NCBI GenBank assembly: GCA_022818135.1
Contig: JAFMSR010000007.1
Location: forward strand, 31,742,561 to 31,806,560
Origin: Saxidomus purpurata
Taxonomy: Eukaryota; Mollusca; Bivalvia; Venerida; Veneridae
Length of the DNA stretch: 64,000 bases
Direction of reading: 5' to 3'
Positions 1-11,800 of the stretch are shown here, one piece after another. The position numbers and the translations under genes are program-made. Under the pieces are notes generated by a model. It was not told the DNA's origin and did no database searches. It was given only the letters and a program-made list of their open reading frames with translations. Position 1 is the stretch's first letter, and every line of letters begins with the position of its first letter.

Positions 1-2391
1 ATACTTTTCTAAACTAGACTGCATATCACTCTGCATCTTATACCATTACAATCGCTTGCAGCGCTGCACCTCTCAATCAGAACATTTTCAAATGGATACA
101 TATTTATGTTTAGGTGTAATCTTTTGAGCTCTAATATTGCATTTCAGCCGCCTTCTCTCTGCATTATGTAAATGTAAAAGTTTTATTTCTCTAAGGATTT
201 AATTGCCTATTTCGTTTAACGAAGTGGACATCAGGACAAATAGTTTTGTACGGTAGCTTATCACACATTTTACCTTCAACAATGCTACATCAACAGTCAT
301 AAGCAATATCTATATCACACTGCAGTCTCATGCCTTACTCAAGCTTTGGAATTACTGCATTGATTATTATCTGAAAAAAGGTGATTGGTTCATCTTTGAC
401 GTCAAATTTATCAAAACTTTAGGCACAGTGCCAGTAGACTCAGCATCACGAGAACACAGTTCAATGTAGCACGCGCGCGCAGTGTAGTTGAGTAAGTAAG
501 AAAGCGCCTGGCTCATAGCAACAACACTTTTAACACTTAAGAATTTGTGATGCAAATCCGTGGGACAAACATCATGGCGTAAACTAAATTCGATTTAAAT
601 TCAGTTTAAATTTGAATAGATTAGACTGACAACTGGATTTTCTAATTATTTAATATTAATATTATTCTTTTGAAAAACTTGATTGAATCATGATGTATGT
701 AGTGTTCTATTCATTATTTTTAGTGATGAAAATCGGAAGATCTATTTTATTTTATAGGCTTATTGAATTTATAATTACTAAAACAAAATAGGGAAACCCT
801 ATCAAGCGGGGTAACTCATACAAACGGTGCGAATAGAACCGAAAATAATTGAATAGTCTTTATTTCCAATCAACGGTTTTGACACATTTCATAGCACTTT
901 CTTCAGTGTATATATTTTACAGGTACTACATAGCCCGGTCAAAACAAAACTGTGTCCTACTTCCTACTTTGCCATTCACGTTTAGCGTGTTTGTACGAAC
1001 TGGAACGGTACACGGAGATTACATTAGTTACCTCCGGAACTGAGGATACGTCACGACATGGCTTGGACGTGTTGGTAAATGTCGCGGAAGAGATGATTTT
1101 TCAATAGTATAAACAACGATAAAGACATATTCTGTGAGCATTTTAAACAGTTTAACTGTCAAAACTAGAAAGCCTAGTTGTCAGTCTGTTCCAATAAATA
1201 TTCTTGTATCGCAGAAGTGGTAGGGATATGGAAGGCATTGCGTTCCTGGCCCCGTCTTCACGAAAATACTTAAGTTATTGCTCAGCTGAGTACGTTATTT
1301 CAAAGAGGCATGGCATTTATTTATATGGAGGGATGTTTTTTCCGCAATAAGAATTGTTCTTTCTTTTTTGGACTTAATATCATTTTTTGTGACTTGGACC
1401 AGTATCTTTAAACTTCCTTTTGGTCCATTCTGACTAAAGTCGAAAAACGCATATAATGATATTATTGTCTTGTCAAAATTGAAGTGGCAAACTTTGAGTT
1501 GGTCGCCGATAATTATAAGCTTAAGACACGTTTGACTGTATTCCAGGTTAAAATCAACGATGTTTAACTTACAGTCCAGTGTAAATAAACGATAATGGTT
1601 CTAAATATTGAATTCATTTTACAGGAACTATTTTTATATTGTTTATGCTACAGTAAATTGTACCGATATCGCATGTTACGATATATATCGGATGTAACAA
1701 TGCAATTCTTTAGGGCCTTGCATATTCCTCATTGAATTCACTTAAACACACTCTGCTTGTTAAGATACCTGATGTTTCGATAATTAGGGTATAAAAATAA
1801 ACCGTTTTGGTCCCCAGGTAAATTGTCTCACCTTTTATACGATAATTGCCGTGTTGGCGAGCCTTCATACCGTTGATTAATTAAATTGCAAAAGCGGTAC
1901 AAGTCCAGTCATATCAATCCAAACATGACCACAATGTTTAGATTGTCTCAAAATACTCTGACATTGATTTGAATAACTTTGCTTAAATTGTCTAACTTTT
2001 GCCAAATAAACGAAAAAGCATACGCTGTCATGCCATTTTGCCCAAACTTCCACAATGTAAAGACTATTGCAGTTACCTCTATTGCATTACATATTATGAC
2101 AGAACAAATGTACAGTAATACTGCATAAAGAAAGAGTAATATATTATTGGCAGTATGGTCATTTAGTTTAGTTACAACAGTGTTGCATTAAGATTTTACA
2201 AGAAAAATGTAGTGTTTTAAGTGGAAAACTGTTGTAACTCATAGTATTATAAATATTATATTTTTGACTCAAGTTACCCAAGAATTAAAATCATTGGCTT
2301 CAATCTCTCTCAGAAATGGTGACCAGCCTTTAGTCAGTTTCACTGTACCAAGAAAAAAAGCAATAGTTTTTGTTGATTGCTGAAAATAAAA
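1..2391. other. No gene seen; AT-rich upstream DNA
   Basis: Both strands were read for exons with plausible splice sites and for long open frames. Only short open frames typical of AT-rich DNA occur. No recognisable repeat or RNA gene was found. Confidence 0.5.
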
Positions 2392-2424
2392 AGAGAACTG
2401 ATTTACAACAGTGTTGCGTTAAAC

Positions 2425-2818
2425 CCTCGAATTAGCCCCCTGCCTCAGTTACACGCCGTGAGGGGCTTAAGGGATACTAGGACAAAAAAGGCTAATTTCA
2501 CGTGGCTGTTGGGAACAACGGAATACGGGGTAAGCAGGGTGCGCAAGGACACTAGGTCGGGGCATGTGGCTTAATTTGTGCCCAGGTAAACTTGGGGATA
2601 AGGGGCTCAGTTCACCGGGTAACTATACACAAATCTACCAGGACGCGCAAGGATACTAGGCCGGGGCACGGGGCTAAATTTACGACCAGGGAAGCTTGGG
2701 GATACGGGGCTCAGTTCTCCGGGCTGAGGGAAAATTACAAATGTAAGGGTCACGCGGTAAACAGGGACTGTGTGGATACTAAGTGCCACGGTGCCAACTT
2801 TACTGGGCTGCAGGGCTA
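2425..2818. repeat. G-rich imperfect tandem repeat (about 104-bp unit)
   Basis: The G-rich + strand stands out from its AT-rich surroundings. Two recognisable units begin at 2541 and 2645 with GCGCAAGGA(C/T)ACTAGG and share TAA(A)CTTGGGGATA-like and GGGGCTCAGTTC blocks. Degenerate partial units lie at about 2468 and 2768 (GGATACTA). Long open frames on both strands here follow from base composition and the repeat; I do not call them genes. Confidence 0.6.
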
Positions 2819-4070
2819 AACAATGATGAGCGACTTACTTTCTGTCCGTGTTTAGACTGTATCTTTGTATTTTGAGATTACTAAGCGCAATATTTAATGA
2901 ATTTTATGTAAGCATTTAAAACTACATCATGAATGATTACATTCGGTGTGTTATTCTGCGTATTTGTACATTTGTAAAAGGCTTGAGCCCTAAATTTTCT
3001 TTGATAGTTATCTACTGCTATTTCTGGCAAAATTCGTTTTCACATTATATTTTTTTATATCTCAATTTATTCTTTGATTTAATTTTTTTAGGCTCTCATT
3101 TCATACGTAATTGAATAATTTTCATCAAGCATAAACAAAAATCATCAGCTGTACAATAATACAATAAGAATATAAAAGTATTATGATGTTTTGTCTTCTG
3201 AAGGTCAAAATAATTTTCATTTATTTTGATCATTTGAGTAAATATAAATTCTCTGAGATTTGAACTCACAGGCTCCACTGCACTAAAATATTTTTTTCTA
3301 ACAAATATGCCAAGCATAGACCTGGATATCATTTCATGCTGAAGGAAATGGTTTGTAGTTGCATAATTATGTACATTGTACTTGAAATTTTATATAATAA
3401 CTGACACAAGATTCCTTACAGCACTCAATTTTATTAATCAGTAATAATCACTGTTTATTCACACAAACTTACATCTGTAAAAAAATATTGAAACGATTTA
3501 GAAGTTTCAACTCATATATTTCAGGAAAATACAGAAAGGACAACTTACCACAGAGTTTATTTCTCAGTATCATTTGATCTTAAATAATTAAATAATAAAA
3601 TTAGATATGGAACATTAGTGCTGATCACAAGCTGTTTCGCTCTGCCAGGTGATTGATTATTGCTTGACCTCAGGAAAAGGTGGACTCCCAGAATTTAGGG
3701 AAAGTGAAATCCACTTTTCACCAGTCCTTACATTTTTGGCAGCAAAGGGAGTTAATTGAGTAAGAAATAGTAAATGTAAGGACTGAATGCCAGTCTAATG
3801 TCATTTTAAAGAATTATATCTTATGCAATCTTCAAATCTTCAGAATAATACTATGAAACGGTTGCTCCTCTTCTTTAGTAATTCTGTCTAAAATAATTAT
3901 GTTAATACAGGTTTTCTCATGTACATGCTCAAATGATGTTTCTGAAACAAATTTCCAAAGAATTACCAATGCAAAATAAACCGTTTTATTTTGAGAAACG
4001 ATTAAAAAAAATCAGTCTAGTGTGCATCCCATCCTTATATTAATCTTGTTATTCAATGTTTATTTGTTAC
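2819..4070. other. No gene seen; contains a short inverted repeat at 3724-3787
   Basis: AT-rich DNA. The only structure noted is CAGTCCTTACATTT near 3724 facing its exact complement AAATGTAAGGACTG ending near 3787, a 14-bp-arm hairpin. A weak minus-strand exon candidate near 3553-3580 was not accepted. Confidence 0.4.
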
Positions 4071-4185
4071 CTTCTCAGTCAATTCCTTGCTGGTCAGATA
4101 CGGGACAGATAGCGGTTGTCCTGAATGTCCAAGGGTATTGAATTTCTCTTGCCGGCCAGATTTCACCAGGCTAGATGATCGAGCC
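4071..4185 (-). CDS. Internal exon of an unidentified minus-strand gene
   Basis: On the minus strand a 115-nt segment is preceded by a good acceptor (TTTTATTCTAACAG) and followed by a donor (AAG|GTAACA). The single suitable frame gives 38 complete codons beginning ARSSSLVKSGRQEKF and ending LTSKELTEK, phase 0 at the 3' end. The composition is protein-like (Ser, Lys, Pro rich, no low complexity), unlike the surrounding AT-rich DNA. I do not recognise the family. The piece could be a disordered linker. No partner exon on this strand was confirmed nearby, so the gene probably extends outside the window or has long introns. It is antisense to, and upstream of, the kinase gene. Confidence 0.5.
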
Positions 4186-4879
4186 CTGTTAGAATAAAAG
4201 GCTGAAAGTATTTTGCTTGGAGTTTTGATAAAATAGATTATCACCTAGCCTGGTGGCGAGGCTAGCTATAAGCGTATGACAAACTGTCATCCGTTGTTTA
4301 CGAGTACACTGACTCATGCCACGTTTCTGTTTGAGGCCCTGTCTGAATTATGCACAGAAGCACTCATGCACTGGTCAAGATGAAGATTTAATTCATATTT
4401 ACGTCAAATTGACATATATCTTTGTTTATATCTTCTATTTAGAAATGGACCATCTTGTGAGCACGACTTTTCTGGGGCATGTCTCAGATAAATAAAAGTA
4501 TCCAGTCTTTTGACAACAGGTTTGGATCTTACAAAAAAACAGAGAAAAAAAAGGTTTGTATCTTATATTCATTGTGTTTACGTACATGTATTATTGTGAA
4601 AAATGATGCGGCTTCATTTCACTAAGTGCTAGTATGAGCTATTGTGACCGGTCATCGTCCAGCGTCCGTCATACAACATTTACGCTAAATTGCTTTCAGT
4701 AACCTTTTTTTATTTCTTTCGTGCAGTTCTAGTGCAATGTTTTATGTTGATTAACAGTGTTAAGAGTAATGATGTGCATTTTAAATCCACTATTTTACTG
4801 TAAAGTCCAGTAAAATCACATTCTTATTGTTGCATAAATAATTATGTCATGTTTTCTCTTACTTTATCCTAATAACACT
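4186..4879. other. No gene seen
   Basis: AT-rich sequence without convincing exons or repeats on either strand. Confidence 0.4.
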
Positions 4880-5108
4880 CATGGCGTTCTACCCATATGG
4901 TTGGGGATTAGCGCGTTGGTACCGGAATTGCAACCGCCGTTGGTGACGCCCTGCGAGAATGGTAAATTGTGACTAAATGTGCTTGATGATTTTATGTCCC
5001 TGCATACATGGTTAATCCCCGTGCAAGTGGGAACTTTACGAACATTTATTACGCGCTGTATGACCTTTGAAGTCGATGCGCAATAAAACACCATTCATTC
5101 ATTCATTG
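4880..5108 (+). mobile_element. Probable retroposon 3' end with (ATTC)n tail
   Basis: A roughly 200-bp block richer in GC than its flanks ends in GATGCGCAATAAAACACC followed by four ATTC units (about 5091-5107). A unique body ending abruptly in a short simple tail is the layout of a SINE or truncated LINE 3' end. No A/B-box pair was found, so the class is not certain. Confidence 0.4.
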
Positions 5109-6752
5109 ATGCAGGTGTTCATTATATATGGTGAATTCTGATCAAAACGTGTATTCAATATCATTTAAAATCAACCGTTTTCATGCAGTCTAAACAAAGG
5201 CACCAGACCAGTATTTGAGTGTATTAAATTTACAGAACCATAGGCAATAGCTTTTTTGTTATTGACGCTTATGTGATAGTTAATTCTATGATTCACTTAA
5301 TGTTTATAACCAACTTGGAATTAGTGCAACTGATCCATTGCTGTGTCTTTCAATGCTTTGAAACATTTCAAACATTAAAAATGTCCGAGTCCCTGTAATC
5401 CGTACTTATAATGTCTATTAAAACACTGTCTCACTTGTATTGCAAAATGGTTCTTGGAAAGTGTATTTCATCAACATAAGTGTTTCTTTTAAATATTACT
5501 GAATTTAGAAATGAAACTTAATATTTTGCTCTGTCTTGGTTTTCATATTCATAAGAATCCGTCTTTGTCACCGTTAGATTTGTGAGTTTTAAGACTCACC
5601 AACTTTTAGTCTGAACTATGCGGTAGAAAAATTTACTTAAAGCTAGTTTCAGTAAAGCACATTAACTCCGTTCCACATTCAGTGACCGTCACAGTAAGAA
5701 AGATTATAAAATCATAAAGGCCTTAATACAGCTCCGATTATTTTATAGAAGTACTTATATCCTTTGCACAGGCGGCATATTTTGTTACACACTCGACAGA
5801 CATGCATGTGTTTTTGTAAACACTGTACATCACGTTATGCTACTTTCGGTTTACTGTGCGTGTTATATACGTCAGCAAATAGATTGAGCTGTAACATGAA
5901 AGTAAAATTTCCATTGGCCCACCTACAGAGGTCATGCGCAGGGGTTACCCTGTCTGCTAACCTGCGCATAGACTTCTTTTTTTTTTCTTCTTTTTGTTTG
6001 CTAACGAGAGGTCGATTTTAAGCGTTCTCATAAGATGTCAATATACCTGGGTTGGAGTACGACATGTCTGCTTTATGTCTATGAAAAGATATTTGCACGC
6101 GCTCAAAACACTATCCGACAGGGGCCTGTACGCGAACGTTGGTAAAATGAAAATTTTCAAATCTGGTAAAATTGTGCCCAAGGTCATTTTCAAGGTTGTC
6201 TTAAAGTGTCAGCATTTGCCTCGGACGTCTGAGTTTTCAACATTCAGCAGCTGTCGGCATAGCCTTTGAATTCATACAGACAAAACGTGTTCCATACGGT
6301 AACTGTCACTTCTATGGAAGGCCAAACCTGTCTTAACCCGCGTATACGGTTTATTACGTTATGGCCGTTCAAAGGATATATGTCATCCGATGCCCCTTTG
6401 ACGCTTTAGGGATCTTACAATATGCATCGCTAGGTCTCTGTGACATTGACTCTGATTTCGACACCATAGGCAGTTGAACTTAGGTTAACGATACAGGAAC
6501 ATCATGACCCAAATTCTATTTCAATTTAAAAATAATGCAGAACAGAAGCAAGCATATACAACAAGGAAATACGCTTGCCTTCTTTATCACGGTCGAGTTA
6601 TACTATAAAACCTGCAGAAGTTAGACTATACTTCATGTACATTCCGTAGATTTCGAACAGCCACATAATATTTGTACAATGTACGCCTAGCAATGATCTT
6701 ACTTACGTAACAAGATTGATCCAGGCCTAAAGAGAACTTTATTGTTTATTTT
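5109..6752. other. No gene seen
   Basis: Contains a moderately CpG-richer patch around 5880-6430 with short open frames, but no splice-flanked exon, RNA gene or clear repeat could be supported. Confidence 0.4.
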
Positions 6753-7670
6753 TAGCTCATCTGACACAAACTCTCAATGTGAGCTCTTAAGATCGCATAT
6801 CGTCGTCCGTCCATTTACCTTACCCTTAAATCGACATCTTTTCTAAAAGTACTAAGCCAATGGTATTGAAACAGGGCAGGTGTAGGTCTTGCATAAAACT
6901 CTGTCAAAATTATTCAAAGACGAACTCTGGTTGCATTGTTAACAAATAGGAAAACTTTAAAAAAATCTTCTTCTCTTAATCCACAAGGCACAGAGCTTAG
7001 CAATTTGGTATGTAGCACCGTCAAGCTCAAGATTGTTAAAACCATGCCCAAGGATTCAAAATTGCTCCACACTGGTTGGGTCATATGTTTAATCGAAAAT
7101 ATATAGTAAAACGTAAAAAAGTCTTGTCAGAAATTGAAAGGCCTAGAACTTAGATATTTGCTATGTAGCATTTGGTGAGGTCATTTATCAAGTTTTTTCA
7201 GAGCATGTAATAATTGGACCTGCCCTATGGGTTACTTGTTTCCTTTAGATTTGTATAAGGAAATACTTTTTCATTTTAGTACTAAAATGATCCTTTACCA
7301 AGTTATACCCGTTTAGGTCAAAATTGACAACACCCAAGGGTTCACTTGGTTATATAGATTTACACTGTCTAGATCTTAGATATCTGGTATGTAGCATTGT
7401 TTTATGGTTTGTCCCATGACTATTTTAAGTATGGACCTTAAGTGGTTAAAATTTTGAATCTTCTGAAGATACAGTGATGCAATTAGGACTATTTGTTATG
7501 TTTTGCAAATATATTCAAACGCTTACCATGACTTGTTGACATAATATTTAATTGAAGAAAAAGCAATGAAATCAGGACCAAGCGTGCAGTTTTGCAAACG
7601 AACTTCAATATTTAGCCAGGATTACATTGACTATGGCCTTTTGCCGTACTCTCTTGTTTGTGAAGCTGCA
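6753..7670 (+). repeat. Degenerate dispersed repeat (TTTTTAGCTCATCTGA start)
   Basis: Starts with TTTTTAGCTCATCTGACAC, has a CGTCGTCCGTCCATTTACC run near 6801 and then several diverged blocks with recurring phrases (GTAGCA(C/T/)CGTCAAG-like, AGAACTTAGATAT at about 7147 and TCTAGATCTTAGATAT near 7368). This is a type of old interspersed repeat common in bivalve DNA. Internal copies are too diverged to set a period by eye. Confidence 0.45.
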
Positions 7671-7755
7671 GTCATAAAATTTTGATTTTTTATACGAAAT
7701 TCATTTTGTTTTTCGCACCTTTTTCATGGAAGACATTGAATTTGATGTGTTTGAT

Positions 7756-8435
7756 GCCCCCGAATATTAAAATTGCACCGTCCGTCCGTGCGTCCGTTTG
7801 TTCGTTCTTTTTCGTGTCCGGGCTGTAACTTTCTCGTGCATTGAAGGATTTAAAAATAACTTTGCACAAATGTTCAACACATCCAGATGACGTGTTGCGT
7901 GCAATATCCATGTCCCTACTTCAAAGGTCGAGGTCACACTTAGAGTTTGAAAGTAATAGAATCCTGTATATATGCACATATTCGTGTTCGGACCGTAACT
8001 TTGCCATGTATTGAAAGGTTTTTAAATAATTTACCACAAATGTTAAGCACATCAAGACAATTTGTCATGTGCAACACCCACGTCAAAACCTCAAAGGTCA
8101 AGGTCATACTAAGAGTTCGAAAGTAATAGAATCCTGTATATATGCACACACTCTCGTCCGGATTGTTACTTTGTCATGCATTGAAATAATTTAAAATAAC
8201 TTGGCACAAATATTTAGCACATGAAGACGACGTCTCGTGTGCAAGACCCACGTCCGTACCTGAAAGATAAAGATCACACTTAGTGTTTATTGGTAATGGA
8301 ATCCTGTATATATGCATACACTCGTGTCTGTACTGTAACTTTGTCATGCATTAAAGGATATTAAAATAACTTCGCACAAATGTTCAGCACACCAAGATGA
8401 TGTGTCACGAGTAAAACCCACGTCCATAGCTCAAA
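7756..8435 (+). repeat. (TCCG)-led element with four ~170-bp tandem units, copy 1
   Basis: Begins TGCCCCCGAATATTAAAAT, then a CCGTCCGTCCGTGCGTCCG run, then four imperfect units starting near 7813, 7983, 8153 and 8321. Each reads roughly GTGTCCGGGCTGTAACTTTG, then ATGCATTGAAGG, GCACAAATGTT, a CGTG-rich block and CAAAGGTCAAGGTCACACTT. The same family recurs in the same orientation at 50690-51680 and inverted at 12919-13165. Non-autonomous elements with internal minisatellites are known in bivalves (for example the pearl elements of oysters); assignment to a named family is inference. Confidence 0.7.
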
Positions 8436-8829
8436 CTTACATTTTATTTTTCTTAACCACAAAAGACAAAAATAGATAGTAGAAACAGGAGGGAACTATT
8501 AATTACATTGCTTTGAGAAAAATCAGCTGACGTCTATACAGATCATTGAGCTTATTACAAAGCTTTTATGGTACAAAATGTAAGACGTTGGAACAATTTA
8601 AATGCAATTGTTATGAGAGTAGACTGTACAACGGGTTACATGAGTGCAATTACATGTTTCACGTGACGAAAAAATTTCTAATTTCTAGAATTATTTCAAA
8701 TATGAAAATCACAACTGGTGAAGAATTTCACGTTTAATTATGTAAGTTATACTGAAGCTAATGTTTTTGTCCATACATTAATTGCGTCTATATTTGTATA
8801 AGCTTCTGAAACAACGCAATATATTTCAG
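8436..8829. other. Region just upstream of first recognised exon
   Basis: AT-rich, no TATA/initiator arrangement I would commit to. Ends with TGAAACAACGCAATATATTTCAG, which reads as a splice acceptor, so the true transcription start and a 5' non-coding exon should lie further upstream. Confidence 0.35.
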
Positions 8830-8870
8830 CTGACTGATCTGAAATGGCAACAGGCTTTAGAAAGATAAAG
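8830..8870 (+). CDS. Kinase-like gene exon 1 (start codon exon, inferred)
   Basis: Exon candidate between acceptor ATATTTCAG and donor AAG|GTGAGT. Coding starts at ATG 8844 and gives MATGFRKIK, ending in phase 0. An in-frame TGA at 8835 inside the exon sits just upstream, so translation in this frame must start at 8844 if the whole exon is used. A later internal acceptor (CAACAG, exon from 8854) would remove the ATG and let FRKIK follow an upstream exon, which could then carry a membrane segment. Basic residues here and in exon 2 suggest membrane-surface or juxtamembrane location. No glycine at position 2, so no myristoylation signal. Confidence 0.5.
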
Positions 8871-11800
8871 GTGAGTATTTCAGGTTAGCAGCAGTATAGT
8901 CTAGCTCTTGAAAAAAATACTACCGTAACAAAAACAGTTTGATCCACAATAAGTTCAATTTCGCCTGATTTCATATTTCATTTCTCTGGAATTTATTTTT
9001 ATAATCTAAAATATTAAATACATGTACATGTACACGTTGAGACTGACACAAGCCGTTTGAGTCATAATTCATGTCTTTCTGAGCATTTTACAACATCTTC
9101 ACAATTTTGCCTATCCATGACTCTTACGACTGTAATTGCCATGAAATAAGGTGTTCATGGTATAATGTGACCCTAGATTGACTTACATGTATGTTGCCAT
9201 TTAGCATATGTTAGATAACACAGAGGGGAACGCTTTCATCTGGCCATGAAACAGAAATCTCTGTACCACCTGGGATGCAATTAGATGTATTTAGATATCT
9301 TAAACTTTAGATAAAGCTAACCAGTATATACCCAGATAATAAATAGGTTATTTATAGCAAAATTTGTCATAAATGTAACATGGCTAACTTATATGACCAC
9401 GACCGATATCACAAAAACCAAGAGAATTTAGTCAAATTTCATGTGGCATTACGTAGTCTCCAGAGTTGCCCTTCTTTTATCGATATTTGCGAGCGTGTGT
9501 GATTTATGGGACCATAAATCAAGAAACGTGTAACTGCGCCTGCCAAACGGGATAAATAAATATACGGTATCGTTTTTTTAAAACCTAGACTATCTATAGC
9601 CAAGTTAAATTGTTACTTATTTAGGTTAAAGGGGAAATTGCGCTTTTCGTTTGTCCATTATATACCGAACGATGAAACACATTATCTATCACCTTATTTT
9701 CAATTACATGTAAATAATATGAATACAAAATATGAGCACAATATCATTAAAAACGTGTTTACACAATTTAATGAATTTGCTCATATTTAATGTAAAATGA
9801 GGTGTGTTGAAAATACGAATCCATTGATAATATCCAGTTATAATAATTGTTGACAGAAGTGACAGATCAAGGTACTCGAAAAGCTGTTGCACTCGTTGTT
9901 CTTGACATATTGGATTTAATCTAAAATGTGTTCATTGGAGAACTTAAATTGTCGGCTGACTTATTCGCACGCGCGTTATTTTGTTTGTTCATGTAAACAA
10001 ATAACTTATGAAATATTGAATGATGGACATGAAATTCAAGAACATTCGTGCACGGCAAATCAATTGTTATTGGAGCATGGGAAAGACACGATGCGCTTTT
10101 AAAATGTAGATAACTTGTCAACTTTTTATGTCATCTTTTACTAAGTTTGGGTCAAATTTAGTAAATATGCAAATTATGAATTTGAATTGAATTATATGGA
10201 AGAAACAATTGCATATGGTTTACAAAAATTGAAATACACAAACAACAGTTTTTCAGTAAGTAAACAATGTGAAGATTTTACACCCTTTTGGAGAAGTTGA
10301 AGTCTATTATGTGTACTTTTGGTGCCTACAGTTGTCTTTGTAGTAGGTGTCAGCTGAACTATTGGAATCTGTTTTGTTGTGTTTTGAATTTCAGTTTTCC
10401 ATATGTTTTTATTTTTCTTGAATATTACTACAGAGAATAATTTATTACAAACAATTCATGCATCCTATAGACCTTATTAACATGCTATGCGTGCTGATCT
10501 TTGAAATGAACAGTGCTACCTAAAACTTCAACTAAGTTACTTGGCAATAAGGCAATAAAATGTGTTTACTTTTAAACCACTGATGTGTTTCACCTTGGAT
10601 TAGGTACAAATGTAAATAAGAATCGCAGTTAATAAGTCTGTTGAGATGAGCTTTGATTGAGACAAATTTTGATAGAAATATTATTTCTTAAAAGAAAAAC
10701 GACTTCAAGAGAAAATAGACCTCTCAATCTCAACAGACTTTTATAATTTTAGTACACGTTTTGTATACAAAAAAGTTTGTTTTGAAAGTTGTTTCAAACG
10801 TAATCACTTCAAATTATAGGTGACAGCCTCTAAATTATTTTTGAACTCCCACAACTAACTGCGACAATTTCGCGTAAATATACTCTGAGAATTGTTTCAT
10901 TGGTCTAAAACATTTTTTTTTTGACGTGTTTCAATATAAAGAAAAGAACATCAAACGCATGCTCTTCCATGTTTTCCTTTTCTTTTCAGAAATTCTTTCA
11001 GCGTAAAAAAGTAAGTATCAAAAATTCATTAAGTCTTAGAGTTTTAAACGTGTGTGTGTTGCATAGATGTGTATTGTGCTTTAAATGGTCTTGTTACTGA
11101 GTATCTGCTCATTTTTGGCTATTTCGATCACCCGTCTACCGTAGATCATCAGCCATTTTGACTCGAAAAAAAGTTTTGAATTGGTCTTCATTCACATCAT
11201 TTCGCCCAGTGAAAAACTCAAGTTGTCATGCCAAACAAGTAAAATTTCCTTAAGCTACTCTTTTTTTCGATTTCTAAGGTATTTAAAAAGAAATTTGGTA
11301 TGTGTAAATATGTAAACCAGGTCAGTTTGAATACTGTAAATTAGATTCCATCTTAAGGGGTGTCAAGCATCTTCTTTCTAAAATGTTAAAGCACCTGTCA
11401 CAGAAACAGTGCAGAAAGGAAAAGTCAACACAAATGTCGATGTTGTTAATATCCAAACAATAAATACGAAATTATTCAACATAAGAGAACACGGGGTGCG
11501 ATTTTATACAAACATATTGGACGTGTTTAAATTTACAAGAAGACAAAATCAGTGAAGATTGATGCCTTCTCAAAACTACGTAAAAATAATGGTGTTTGTC
11601 AATGTTGTTTGTCAATGTTGTTTGTCAATGTTGGGTTGAACATCAAAGGAGTATCGAAAAGCTCACAGACACCTAACATCCTATACAGTAGGTCGCCGAA
11701 ACTGATATTCAATTTCTATGTAACGATGAAGCATTGTACCTTTGTCGAGAATATTCCACAATCGTTATATTTCAACCAAAGAAAAGCTTTCGATTTGACA

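Noticed and set aside
2377..2819. Coding gene across the G-rich block
   Set aside because: Open frames on both strands arise from the tandem repeat and low stop-codon frequency in G-rich text.
3553..3580. Minus-strand microexon before the GTAAGT complement at 3545
   Set aside because: Its frame cannot follow the phase-0 end of the 4071-4185 exon without an immediate stop.
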